In this document: in pieces, positions 8,250 to 16,362 of the stretch | Layout of the letters: each line of letters opens with the position of its first letter | Numbering within the stretch: the first letter of the stretch is position 1 | Assembly: GCF_030651595.1 (NCBI RefSeq) | Contig: NZ_JAUSCH010000050.1 | Span: forward strand, 1 to 43,666 | Source of the DNA: Candidatus Oleimmundimicrobium sp. | GTDB lineage: Bacteria > Actinomycetota > Aquicultoria > UBA3085 > Oleimmundimicrobiaceae | DNA: 43,666 nt | Direction: 5' to 3' | The notes under the pieces: model-generated | Database searches by the model: none | Told to the model about the DNA's origin: nothing | What the model saw: the letters and a program-made list of their open reading frames with translations, nothing else | Translations under genes and position numbers: made by a program

Positions 8250-9782
8250 ATGTATAAAGAAGTAAGTTCTATCCTTCCGGTTTTAGCCATACTTGTTCCA
8301 ATTCTCTTTGCAACCATTATTTTTCTACTTGGGGAAAAATACAATCGTTGGAGAGGTTGGTTTACGGTTGCAGGCTCTGTAATTACTTTATTTATAATGC
8401 TGTTGATGTTGCCTGGTGCTTTAAATGGGACGATTTTACAAACTCACTTAATGGTGATTGTCCCGGGAATTTGGATGTTTATCAGGGTTGATCAACTGGG
8501 ACTTATCTTAGCAACAAGCGCGGCGATACTTTGGTTTCTGGCAAGTATGCATTCTATTGGTTATATGCGAGGGGCGCATGCTCAAAAAAGATATTTTAGC
8601 TTTTTAATTCTTTGTCTTGGGTGGACTGTAGGAGTTGCAATTTCGGGGAATTTATTTACATACCTTATTTTTTACGAACTATTTTCTATTTCTACATATC
8701 CCCTTATTGTTCACGAGGAAACTCCGGAAGCATTAGCTGCAGGCAAAAAGTATATGATATATATCCTAGTGGGCTCCTCTTTTCTCTTGTTTGCTATAAT
8801 TTATACGTATTTTTTAGCGGGAACATTAACCTTAGCAAAGGCGGGGATACTTTCGCTTACGTACGGCCGCACCCCCCTGCTTATCCTCTTTTGGTGTTAT
8901 ATGCTTGGCTTTGGGGTAAAAGCGGCAGTTATGCCTCTTCATGGTTGGGTTCCTGATGCGCATCCAATAGCGCCAGCTCCTTTTAGCGCGATACTTTCAG
9001 GCATAATGGTTGCGGTGGGTGCTTTTGGAATAATAAGAACTGTTTTGAATGTCTTTGGTTCATCTCTGGTACGAGAATTGGGGACGGGTTTAATAATGGC
9101 CTATATTGTTTCATTTACCATAATTGTTTCATCAATTCTTGCATTAGATCAAGATAATCTGAAACGGCGGTTAGCTTATTCTACTATTGGGCAGATGGGT
9201 TATATTATTCTTGGCACGGTTTTGTTGACAACTTATAGTGTTTGGGGCGGCATGGTTCATATTATAAATCATGCTTTTATGAAGGGCACATTGTTTTTAT
9301 GTGCCGGGACCATCATCAAGCAAACCGGAAAAATGAATGTTAGTGAGATGCGTGGTATTGGCAAAAAACTTCCTTTAACCATGGGGGCGTTTACTGTTGC
9401 CGCACTGGGCATGATAGGGACACCTCCTTTAGTTGGTTTCATAAGCAAATGGTATCTCTGTTTGGGTACCCTGGATGCCGGGGAAGTTGTTTTTGTGATT
9501 GTCTTGCTAATAAGTTCGCTTTTAGGAGCGGCATATTTTCTTCCTATTATTTATACTGCTTTTTTTCAAAAGTCTGATGAGGAATTGCTCGAAAAGGAGC
9601 ATGGCGGTCATAAGGCTGTTGCGGTTAATTCAGAGGGGAAGAAGCAGTTGGAGGCACCGAAGGTTATGCTAATCCCTGTTATTCTCGGGGCTTTAGGTGT
9701 TATTGTTTTTGGGTTGTTTGCGCAGTTGAACGGTTTTCCGCTCTCACTTATAAAGATTAGCACCAGTTTTTTATTGAAGTAA
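8250..9782 (+). CDS. Proton-conducting antiporter subunit, copy 3
   Basis: A 510-residue, about 14-helix paralogue similar to copy 2 along its length. The Glu in YLIFYELFSISTYPLIVHEE and the first channel Lys (Lys224 in FGVKAAVMPLHGW) are kept. The second conserved Lys is replaced: the block reads SAILSGIMVAVG, with Ala255 (GCG at 9012-9014) where copies 1 and 4 have Lys. A charged loop near residues 440-470 (LLEKEHGGHKAVAVNSEGKK) precedes the last helices. ATG start with TTGGAGGTG upstream. It may be a less active or structural antiporter unit. Confidence 0.88.
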   Translation: MYKEVSSILPVLAILVPILFATIIFLLGEKYNRWRGWFTVAGSVITLFIMLLMLPGALNGTILQTHLMVIVPGIWMFIRVDQLGLILATSAAILWFLASMHSIGYMRGAHAQKRYFSFLILCLGWTVGVAISGNLFTYLIFYELFSISTYPLIVHEETPEALAAGKKYMIYILVGSSFLLFAIIYTYFLAGTLTLAKAGILSLTYGRTPLLILFWCYMLGFGVKAAVMPLHGWVPDAHPIAPAPFSAILSGIMVAVGAFGIIRTVLNVFGSSLVRELGTGLIMAYIVSFTIIVSSILALDQDNLKRRLAYSTIGQMGYIILGTVLLTTYSVWGGMVHIINHAFMKGTLFLCAGTIIKQTGKMNVSEMRGIGKKLPLTMGAFTVAALGMIGTPPLVGFISKWYLCLGTLDAGEVVFVIVLLISSLLGAAYFLPIIYTAFFQKSDEELLEKEHGGHKAVAVNSEGKKQLEAPKVMLIPVILGALGVIVFGLFAQLNGFPLSLIKISTSFLLK

Positions 9783-9807
9783 TATTTTTTGATTGAGAGG
9801 TGTTAGA

Positions 9808-10257
9808 TTGTTAAAAAAGTTATTTCCGTTTGTTCTTATAATAGCTCTTATTTTTCTATTCACTGCTGTGGTTTTTGCAAGTTCAGAGGCAGTTAAAACA
9901 CATGACCATGTAGAGGAAGATACTACGGAGCACGTAGAAGAAGGGCATGCAGAAGAAGAGCACCACGGAGTCCCCGTTGCCTATTATGTTCAGTGGTTTT
10001 TCATTTTCGCCATTTTAGGGATGGCTTTCCAATACGCAGTTAAATTTCAAAAGCATGGCCAAAGCGGGAAAGAAGGTTCGTTTGTAGCATATGCAATTGT
10101 TGGAATGGTGTTTTTGGTATTCTTTCTTGGCTATACGATGATGGATTACCATGAACCTTTGTTGCTGGGTTTTTTAAGATTATTCTTGTTATTTATCGGT
10201 GGAGCCTTGGTGACTTTCTATGGTGTTCTTGGTCGACACGATGAAGTCCACCATTAA
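9808..10257 (+). CDS. Small membrane protein with His/Glu-rich external segment
   Basis: A 149-residue protein lodged between two antiporter genes and not recognised as a standard Mrp or Mbh subunit. It begins with a signal-like hydrophobic segment (about residues 3-25, ending VVFA-S). A His/Glu-rich stretch follows (about 28-50, including THDHVEEDTTEHVEEGHAEE), then three membrane helices. If the first segment is cleaved or anchored, the rich stretch lies outside the membrane and could bind divalent metal. I use TTG 9808, which has GAGAGGTG at 9795-9802; an in-frame TTG at 9793 overlaps that site. Likely an accessory subunit; function unknown. Confidence 0.75.
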   Translation: MLKKLFPFVLIIALIFLFTAVVFASSEAVKTHDHVEEDTTEHVEEGHAEEEHHGVPVAYYVQWFFIFAILGMAFQYAVKFQKHGQSGKEGSFVAYAIVGMVFLVFFLGYTMMDYHEPLLLGFLRLFLLFIGGALVTFYGVLGRHDEVHH

Positions 10258-10283
10258 AATTATCTAATTGGAGGATGAAGTTT

Positions 10284-13247
10284 ATGAATTACTTGGAAGT
10301 AGTAATGCCCTTGACAAGCGCGGTGAGTGGTGTTGCTGTTCTTCCATTTTTGGCGTGCCTAACGCCTATAATCGGGGCGCTGGTTACCGGCCTTGTTGGC
10401 AAAAGCGAGAAGTTGCGCAACGCCGCTGCGGTGGTAACGACATTTGTTACTTTTGTGTTGGTTCTTGCCATGTATGGTCCGGTTGTGAACGGTGTTCACA
10501 TTGGAGAGCATTTTTATAAGGGCATAGAATTCAGCATCAAGGGGATTCTGGGAGCAAGTTTTAAGGTTGACCCGGTGAGTTTAATAGTGGCGCTTGTCAC
10601 CTCCTTTCTTTGGTTTCTTTGTTCCATTTACGCGATAAGTTATATGTCTCACGAGCATGCCAGGACAAGATTTGCAATTTTTTCTCTGTTAACTTTGGGT
10701 GTTGATTTGGGAGTTTTGCTTACCAAAGACTTTTTCTCCCTCTTTGTTTTTTTCGAGCTATTAGGGTTCTTCTCCACCATGCTTGTAATTCATGAAGAAG
10801 ATAAAAAGGCTCTGGATGCCGGTAAACTTTACCTGTGGTTCTGTGTTATCTTTGGCCTCGTTCTGTTAACTGGAATTGTTCTTTTATTTGCCTATACCGG
10901 GACCGTGGATATTAAGCCTATGGCAGAACTCCTGGAAAAGACCGTACCCGCTTATATGCGTTATCTCATAACTACACTTATGATTATGGGCTTTGGCGCA
11001 AAGGCGGGAGTATTTTTCCTTCACGTTTGGCTTCCCGAGGCTCATCCCGTTGCACCGACTCCGGCCAGCGCCTTGCTTTCCGGAGTTATGATAAAAGCCG
11101 GTGCTTATGGAATTTTAAGATCGGTAAATACTCTTTATGCTCCGATGGCAACCAAAGTTTCCAATGCTACTGTTATTCATACAGCGGCCCAGTGGACAAC
11201 AAAAACGGGTTTGGGTTATGCGCTCATTTGGCTCGGCGTTATAACTATGTTTTTTGGTGTGGTCAATGCTTTACTCTCGCACAACTGCAAAAGGATGCTC
11301 GCCTATCATAGCGTTTCTCAGATGGGATATATTATCTTTGGCCTTGGTTGTGCCGCCTACTTGGGAGCGGAAGGGGCGATGGGTATGGCGGGCGGTCTTT
11401 ACCATATCGTAAATCACGCTCTTTTTAAGGCATCGCTATTTTTGTGTGTGGGTGCTGTCTATTTTAGGACACGTGAGCTTGACATGTATAAACTGGGTGG
11501 TCTGTGGCGAAATATGCCCTTTGTAGCAGTAGCTTGTCTAATTGCAGTTTTTGGAATTTCGGGTATACCTGGATTTAACGGGTTTGCTAGTAAAACCCTT
11601 CTTCATCATTCTATCTTTGAGGCATGGGAATACTCTGCTGTCTTTTCTCCAATTCATCAACGTGATTCATTCCTTCTTATCGCTGAGGGTTTCTTCATGC
11701 TCACGGCATTTGGCACCTTTTGTTCTAACTTTAAGATGTGGTTGTTTGTTTTTATATGGAAGCAACCTGAACGTTTTAAGGAAGTAAAGCCAGAACCCAT
11801 TTCGATGAGAATTGTATTAGTTATTCTTTCTGCTGTGATTATATTCATTGGTCTAAGGCCCAATTGGATGTTGGAAAAGTTTATAGGACCAGCTCTTGCT
11901 TATTTTGGTTATGATGCTGGCTCTCATGCTTACCATCTTCTCTATAACGTTCATATTACCGAAGGGATTCGCTCGACAATCCCTCTCTTGTATGATCCCG
12001 GAACTTTCTCAATTTTTAGTAACCCGGAGGTGTTACACAACCTTTTGGGCGGCGGAATGGCTGTTTTGGGCGGCGGAATATACTTCGTTTTAGGCTACAG
12101 ATTGGGCTGGTTTCACGTTGAGGTTCCCGAGTGGACTTCGGTTAAGTATTGGTATTTGAAGCTGGCAACTGGATTTCTTGTTCTTCCAAAAAAATTAGGT
12201 ATTTTAAAAGGCCAATTTCGTCGCAGGGTTGCAACATATCTTTTAACAGGCGAAGAGGAGAGACGAAGAGAAGTGGTCTCAAATCTGGAAAATGTTTTGA
12301 ATGAACAAAAAGATAGATTGGAGAAGTTAAAAGCTATTAAAGGTGCCATGTCAAAATTAGACCGTGGAGCAACGAGACTAGATAGGGCCGAACTTTATCG
12401 CTTGAGAAAAGTTTTTAGAATGATTGAGGAGCCCTTAATTAGAAGCGGGAATTTAAATAAGTTAGATTTGGATCTTTTAAGAAGTGCGGTTGGAATAATG
12501 GAAGCTAATCCTAAACAGCTTAGCAAAGAAGATATTTACTGGTTGCGCAAGCTGCTCTTGCTTTCTGAGCGAACCTTAATTAAAGAACACAAATTAGGCG
12601 AAGAGAAATTGATGAGGTTGCAGAAGACCATCCTTAAGTTTCAAGCAGTAAACAGAAGGGTTATTCAGGAAGAACTAGAAAAACTGCATCAAAAAACTGC
12701 TTCAAAGTCCATTTCATTAGAAGAGTTGCTATCAGAAGAGGAGAAACTTCGTAAAGCAGGTTTATCTTCCTTGAATAGATTAAAAGGGATGGCCCCCAAA
12801 GTGGAAGAAATATCTGGCTCTAAAATTTTTCCATTTGAAGAATTGCAAAAAGGGGAAGAACGATTCCATGATATAAGCATGCTTGGTATGAGCAAACTAT
12901 CCAAATTAAGCAGCAAGGCAGAAAATATTATTAGTGAGGAAAGAATGGAGCCAATACTTCAAAAGGCTCTTCTTGAATATAAAAAAGCTCAACTTAGTTA
13001 TAAGATTATGACCGGTAGTATCTTTAAAGAGATATCAAACTGGATACGTCGAATGATTTTAGCGATGATGGTTGTGCTTTCTGAAGAAAGGTTTGGCGGT
13101 ATTGAGCAGGCTATTTATACATCAATGGATATTGAGGATACGAGGAATGCCATCCGTTCCTATACTAGGGATATTGGTTTTAATGTGTTAGTTTTAGTTG
13201 GGATGTTGACATTGCTTTCCATTATGTTGTTGTGGGGGAATATCTAG
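10284..13247 (+). CDS. Large antiporter subunit, copy 4, with cytoplasmic helical insertion
   Basis: A 987-residue protein, roughly twice the family's usual length. Residues about 1-540 are an antiporter domain with the expected Glu (FVFFELLGFFSTMLVIHEE), Lys in FGAKAGVFFLHVWLPEAH and Lys in SALLSGVMIKAG. One more helix pair follows (about 587-637). Residues about 640-920 are hydrophilic and helical with degenerate repeats of 22-25 residues, and a last membrane helix (about 963-985) closes the protein. I start at ATG 10284 because GGAGG at 10270-10274 is 9 bases away; ATG 10275 touches the site. Last gene of the operon. The insertion matches nothing I recognise and may dock the complex to a partner. 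Confidence 0.88.
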   Translation: MNYLEVVMPLTSAVSGVAVLPFLACLTPIIGALVTGLVGKSEKLRNAAAVVTTFVTFVLVLAMYGPVVNGVHIGEHFYKGIEFSIKGILGASFKVDPVSLIVALVTSFLWFLCSIYAISYMSHEHARTRFAIFSLLTLGVDLGVLLTKDFFSLFVFFELLGFFSTMLVIHEEDKKALDAGKLYLWFCVIFGLVLLTGIVLLFAYTGTVDIKPMAELLEKTVPAYMRYLITTLMIMGFGAKAGVFFLHVWLPEAHPVAPTPASALLSGVMIKAGAYGILRSVNTLYAPMATKVSNATVIHTAAQWTTKTGLGYALIWLGVITMFFGVVNALLSHNCKRMLAYHSVSQMGYIIFGLGCAAYLGAEGAMGMAGGLYHIVNHALFKASLFLCVGAVYFRTRELDMYKLGGLWRNMPFVAVACLIAVFGISGIPGFNGFASKTLLHHSIFEAWEYSAVFSPIHQRDSFLLIAEGFFMLTAFGTFCSNFKMWLFVFIWKQPERFKEVKPEPISMRIVLVILSAVIIFIGLRPNWMLEKFIGPALAYFGYDAGSHAYHLLYNVHITEGIRSTIPLLYDPGTFSIFSNPEVLHNLLGGGMAVLGGGIYFVLGYRLGWFHVEVPEWTSVKYWYLKLATGFLVLPKKLGILKGQFRRRVATYLLTGEEERRREVVSNLENVLNEQKDRLEKLKAIKGAMSKLDRGATRLDRAELYRLRKVFRMIEEPLIRSGNLNKLDLDLLRSAVGIMEANPKQLSKEDIYWLRKLLLLSERTLIKEHKLGEEKLMRLQKTILKFQAVNRRVIQEELEKLHQKTASKSISLEELLSEEEKLRKAGLSSLNRLKGMAPKVEEISGSKIFPFEELQKGEERFHDISMLGMSKLSKLSSKAENIISEERMEPILQKALLEYKKAQLSYKIMTGSIFKEISNWIRRMILAMMVVLSEERFGGIEQAIYTSMDIEDTRNAIRSYTRDIGFNVLVLVGMLTLLSIMLLWGNI

Positions 13248-13277
13248 CTTAACGTAACAATCCTATCATCATAAAGG

Positions 13278-13306
13278 TTGACCCAAGAGGCAGTTATCGT
13301 TATATT
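13278..13306 (+). promoter_or_regulatory. Candidate promoter upstream of the ribbon-helix-helix gene
   Basis: TTGACC (13278-13283) and TATATT (13301-13306) are separated by 17 bases, a good vegetative-type promoter. Transcription would start near 13313 and read into the small genes at 13387 and 13676. Confidence 0.6.
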
Positions 13307-13386
13307 AATTATAAGTAATATAAGTTCGAACTAATCCTAACGACAAACATCAGTAGATTTAAAATTCTTCTTGGGAGGAAAGAGTT

Positions 13387-13629
13387 TTGGGAAAAGAAAA
13401 TTATATAAGGGTACCAATAACAATGCCGAATGATATGATAAGTTATCTTGAAGAAAATAGTTTGAAGTCGAAAATTACTGGTGGACATAAACTTGCAAAT
13501 ACTGAGATTGTGAGAGCTGCTATAAACGCAATAAGGGAACTTAATGTAGATTATACGAGCGTTAAAAATGAAGATGATTTGAGGGATAGAATTTTAGAAG
13601 CTCAGGCAAGGTATTTTGCGAAAAAGTAA
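13387..13629 (+). CDS. Small protein, possible ribbon-helix-helix regulator
   Basis: An 80-residue protein starting at TTG with GGAGGAA at 13374-13380. The N-terminal strand NYIRVPITMP followed by two helices, with TEIVRAAINAIRELN in the second, resembles ribbon-helix-helix DNA-binding proteins of the CopG/Arc type. I cannot prove this from sequence alone. It has its own good promoter and lies directly upstream of a Cys-rich small protein on the same strand. No toxin partner is evident, so if it binds DNA it is more likely a lone regulator than an antitoxin. Confidence 0.6.
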   Translation: MGKENYIRVPITMPNDMISYLEENSLKSKITGGHKLANTEIVRAAINAIRELNVDYTSVKNEDDLRDRILEAQARYFAKK

Positions 13630-13675
13630 TAAGGTTTTATAATACTAAAAAAGAATTGTATTTGAGAGGGCGATT

Positions 13676-13846
13676 ATGAAAAATTGTTGGGAATTAAAAG
13701 GTTGTCCCGCAAGTTATTATCTGAATTGTCCGGCATACGCAAAAAGAAAAAGTTGCTGGGAGGAGAGGAACGGTTGCTTGTGCAGGGCTTACTCGAAATG
13801 TGAAAATTGCCCAATTTATATTAAACATAAAGAGGATGTCAAATAG
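13676..13846 (+). CDS. 56-residue cysteine-rich protein with two CWE motifs
   Basis: A short gene with ATG start and GAGAGGG 5 bases upstream. The 56-residue product has ten Cys arranged in two similar halves: CWELKGC with a following CPAY, then CWEERNGC with a following CENCPIY. This Cys-Trp-Glu pattern recalls small 'two-CW'-type Cys-rich modules that elsewhere sit as N- or C-terminal pieces of signalling proteins. Binding of zinc or an iron-sulfur cluster is a reasonable inference. It ends 34 bases before a Rho-independent terminator and is probably co-transcribed with the gene at 13387. Confidence 0.72.
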   Translation: MKNCWELKGCPASYYLNCPAYAKRKSCWEERNGCLCRAYSKCENCPIYIKHKEDVK

Positions 13847-13879
13847 CAAAAAAGGAAGTTTAATAAAAAAATAAATTTT

Positions 13880-13918
13880 AAGGGGAAAATCAAAAATCGA
13901 TTTTCTCCTTAGTTTTTT
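13880..13918 (+). terminator. Rho-independent terminator
   Basis: A 12-base arm at 13880-13891 (AAGGGGAAAATC) pairs with 13899-13910 (GATTTTCTCCTT) with one G-T pair, loop 7 bases, followed by AGTTTTTT. It closes the short operon that starts at 13387. Confidence 0.8.
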
Positions 13919-13932
13919 GGGGGCCGGGGAAA

Positions 13933-15054
13933 ATGAAAATAGATGTTATTACCACTAAAAAAGAGTTTGAGGCCATCAAAGAAAAGTGGGATGCTTTGCT
14001 TGCTAATAGCAGCGGTAGCATATTTCAAACCTGGGAGTGGCAATGGGTGTGGTGGAAACATTACGCTAAAGATAAAAAGTTATTTATATTAGTTGCTACG
14101 GAGAAGGATCTAATTGGCATAGCCCCTTTTTATTTAAGTAGGTCATATTATGGATTACCAATTAAGGTGCTTTCTTTCTTGGGAACCGGCCCTTCTGATT
14201 ATGGGGACTTTATCGTTTTGCCCGGTAAAGAAGAGAAGTTTATTAAAGGGTTATTTAAATATCTTTCCACCACAAACGTGGATTGGGATATTGTAGATTT
14301 ACAACAATTATTGGAAGATTCCCCTTGCATTAATCCTCTTCGAGCATCAATTAAGGAAGGTGGTCTTAATGGTTTAGAGCTTTTTCAGGAGAGCTCCTTT
14401 GCTCTTTTGTTGCCCTCCAGCCGGGATGAGCTCATGGGCACTCTGAGTAAAAAGTTTCGATATAACTTAAATTATTATCCCAGACGTCTTTTTAAACAAT
14501 ACAAAGTTGATAGCTACAATTTAAATGATAGGGCTGATGATATTACTTTTGGAATGAATCTTTTTTTTGATCTTCACCAGAAGAGGTGGCAGAAAAAGAA
14601 ATTGCCAGGACTCTTTTGGAATAAACGGTATCGGGATTTTCATTCCGACATAGCGGCTCTTTTTCACAAAAAAGGATGGTTGGCTTTATATTTTTTAAAA
14701 CTTGATGATGAAATGGCGGCTTCATTATATGGCTTTAAATACAATAATTGCTTTTACTATTATCTTAGTGGGTTCGACCCACGTTGGGAACGCTTCAGCG
14801 TGGGGACGTTTATTGTAAGTGAGGCAATTCGTGATTCAATAACAAAAAAGCTTTCCTGCTTCGACTTTTTAAGAGGTACAGAGGAATATAAGTTAAAATG
14901 GGGGGCAGCCTCTCATAGTAATATGCGGTTTTTGCTCTGCAAAAAAGATGGTTACTTAAAAGGTGCTCCTTTATTATCGCGTCCTATTATGCAATTTTTA
15001 AGTTATGAAACTAAGTTTGCGAGAAAAGCTAAAGAAAGACTAAGAAGATTATAA
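13933..15054 (+). CDS. GNAT-fold acetyltransferase, CelD/BcsL type
   Basis: A 373-residue protein matching the 'acetyltransferase 6' group (CelD/cellulose biosynthesis-like, related to FemAB and BioF2-like GNAT proteins). Typical landmarks are SIFQTWEWQWVWWKHY near residues 28-43, SFLGTGPSDYGDFI near 85-98, and the C-terminal fold with FYYYLSGFDPRWERFSVG and FDFLRGTEEYKLKWG. These proteins acylate cell-surface sugars or lipids, but the substrate here is unknown. It stands between two terminators and so is probably transcribed alone. ATG start with a G-rich site (GGGGCCGGGG) upstream. Confidence 0.85.
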   Translation: MKIDVITTKKEFEAIKEKWDALLANSSGSIFQTWEWQWVWWKHYAKDKKLFILVATEKDLIGIAPFYLSRSYYGLPIKVLSFLGTGPSDYGDFIVLPGKEEKFIKGLFKYLSTTNVDWDIVDLQQLLEDSPCINPLRASIKEGGLNGLELFQESSFALLLPSSRDELMGTLSKKFRYNLNYYPRRLFKQYKVDSYNLNDRADDITFGMNLFFDLHQKRWQKKKLPGLFWNKRYRDFHSDIAALFHKKGWLALYFLKLDDEMAASLYGFKYNNCFYYYLSGFDPRWERFSVGTFIVSEAIRDSITKKLSCFDFLRGTEEYKLKWGAASHSNMRFLLCKKDGYLKGAPLLSRPIMQFLSYETKFARKAKERLRRL

Positions 15055-15059
15055 ATTTT

Positions 15060-15115
15060 AATTTCCCCATTTATTTTTTTTAATTAGGAAATTAAACAGG
15101 GGGAAAATTTTTTTT
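15060..15115 (+). terminator. Probable terminator after the GNAT gene
   Basis: AATTTCCCC at 15060-15068 can pair with GGGG(G)AAAATT at 15099-15109 around a long AT-rich loop, followed by a T-run to 15115. The loop of about 30 bases makes it weaker than the other terminators here. Confidence 0.5.
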
Positions 15116-15180
15116 GGAGAATAATTATTGTAAGGTATATTATATATGTAAAAGAATTAAGAGGATAAAGGGAGATTTTC

Positions 15181-15561
15181 ATGGAAAAAGAAAAGATTCT
15201 TGTTGTGGACGATGAGGTAGATATAGTTAAATTGATTACGCTAAAACTTGCGAACAAGGGTTTTAAGGTTATTGGAGCCGGGGATGGAGAAGAGGCTCTT
15301 AAAAAAGTTGCTGAGGAAAAACCCGATTTAATAATTTTAGATATAAGCATGCCGAAGATGGATGGTTGGGAGGTATGCCAAAAGTTAAAAGCAAACCCCG
15401 AAAGTAAGGATATCCCGATAATAATGTTAACTGCTTTAGGTTATATAGCTGAAGAATTCAAAGGCCTTCAGCTGGGTGCGGTAAAATATCTTAAGAAACC
15501 TTTCGATGCTGATACTTTGATTAAGGCCGTATACCAGGTGTTGGAAGAAAGCAAACATTAA
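15181..15561 (+). CDS. Single-domain response regulator (CheY-like receiver)
   Basis: A 126-residue receiver domain with no output domain. Acidic pocket Asp10-Asp11, phosphoacceptor Asp54 (in LIILDISMPKMDG), Thr84 and Lys106 are all present, so it should be phosphorylated. The short C-terminal tail adds no DNA-binding domain. Possible jobs are a phosphorelay shuttle or control of a protein partner. No kinase is nearby. It converges with the sigma factor gene, with 16 bases between the two stops. ATG start with AAAGGGAG upstream. Confidence 0.93.
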   Translation: MEKEKILVVDDEVDIVKLITLKLANKGFKVIGAGDGEEALKKVAEEKPDLIILDISMPKMDGWEVCQKLKANPESKDIPIIMLTALGYIAEEFKGLQLGAVKYLKKPFDADTLIKAVYQVLEESKH

Positions 15562-15577
15562 ACTTCTGGGTTTCTTC

Positions 15578-16351
15578 TTAAAGCGCGTCCTCTTTACGTA
15601 AATGGCTTAACTGTTCTCGTAATCTCAAAACAGCTTTGGTGCGAATTTGAGACACTCTTGATTCAGAGAGATTTAAAACCTTACTCGCTTTTTTTAACGT
15701 AAATCCGTCATAATAGTAAAGCGCTATAACAATTTGTTCTTGCTCGGTGAGATTTTCAATACTTTTTGCGAGAATATCTTTGATGTCTTTTAGCTCAATA
15801 AAGTCAGATGGACCATCCATCTCATTGTTATTTAACTTGTCTCCGATAGTGATTTTAGAATCCTCATTTTTAGTTACAAAACTCTCCAGTGAGAGCAAAG
15901 ATATTTTACTTACCTCACAAAGTAAATTATTAAAATACTTTATATCCATATTGAGTTCTTCGGCTACCTCATCATTTTTTGGGGCGTGTCCCAAGCGTTT
16001 TTCTACTTTTGTATATGCTTCCATTAATTTCTTTGCTTTTTGTCGGAAAGAGCGAGGGGCATGGTCGCTTATTCTTAATTCATCTATTATGGCCCCTTTT
16101 ATGCGGGGTACAGCATATGTTCCAAATTTAATTCCTCTGTGGTAATCAAATTTTTCTATGGCATCTATTAAGCCAATGATCCCATAACTTATGAGATCAT
16201 CTGTTTCAATATCAGAAGGCAAAGTTTTTCCCATTCGCTCGACTACATATTTGACTAATGGCAAGTATTGAACAATTAATCTTTCGCGGGCCTTCGTGTC
16301 CCCATGTATTTTATATTGCTCCCATTCGCTTTGCGGTTTAAATTTTTCCAC
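15578..16351 (-). CDS. FliA/WhiG-family RNA polymerase sigma factor
   Basis: A 257-residue sigma-70 family factor of the FliA/WhiG/SigD group. Region 2 is at about residues 18-90 (LIVQYLPLVKYVVERMG, then DLISYGIIGLIDAIEKFD). Region 3 is around residues 115-150, and region 4 with a helix-turn-helix near 215-250 includes LNLSESRVSQIRTKAVLRLR. Length and the conserved NMDIKYFNNLL-type linker fit the group. In other bacteria these drive flagellar or sporulation genes; no flagellar genes are in view. GTG start with AGGGAG. A -35/-10 pair lies about 300 bases upstream, so a leader of about 300 bases is expected. Confidence 0.93.
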   Translation of the reverse strand: MEKFKPQSEWEQYKIHGDTKARERLIVQYLPLVKYVVERMGKTLPSDIETDDLISYGIIGLIDAIEKFDYHRGIKFGTYAVPRIKGAIIDELRISDHAPRSFRQKAKKLMEAYTKVEKRLGHAPKNDEVAEELNMDIKYFNNLLCEVSKISLLSLESFVTKNEDSKITIGDKLNNNEMDGPSDFIELKDIKDILAKSIENLTEQEQIVIALYYYDGFTLKKASKVLNLSESRVSQIRTKAVLRLREQLSHLRKEDAL

Positions 16352-16362
16352 TTTATCTCCCT

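Noticed and set aside
10268-10519. Cys/Trp-rich 83-codon frame overlapping the start of the large antiporter gene
   Set aside because: Out of frame with a clear long gene and without a separate ribosome site; a shadow frame.
13387-13846. Toxin-antitoxin pair
   Set aside because: The RHH-like protein could be an antitoxin, but the next product is a Cys-rich metal-type protein, not a toxin fold.
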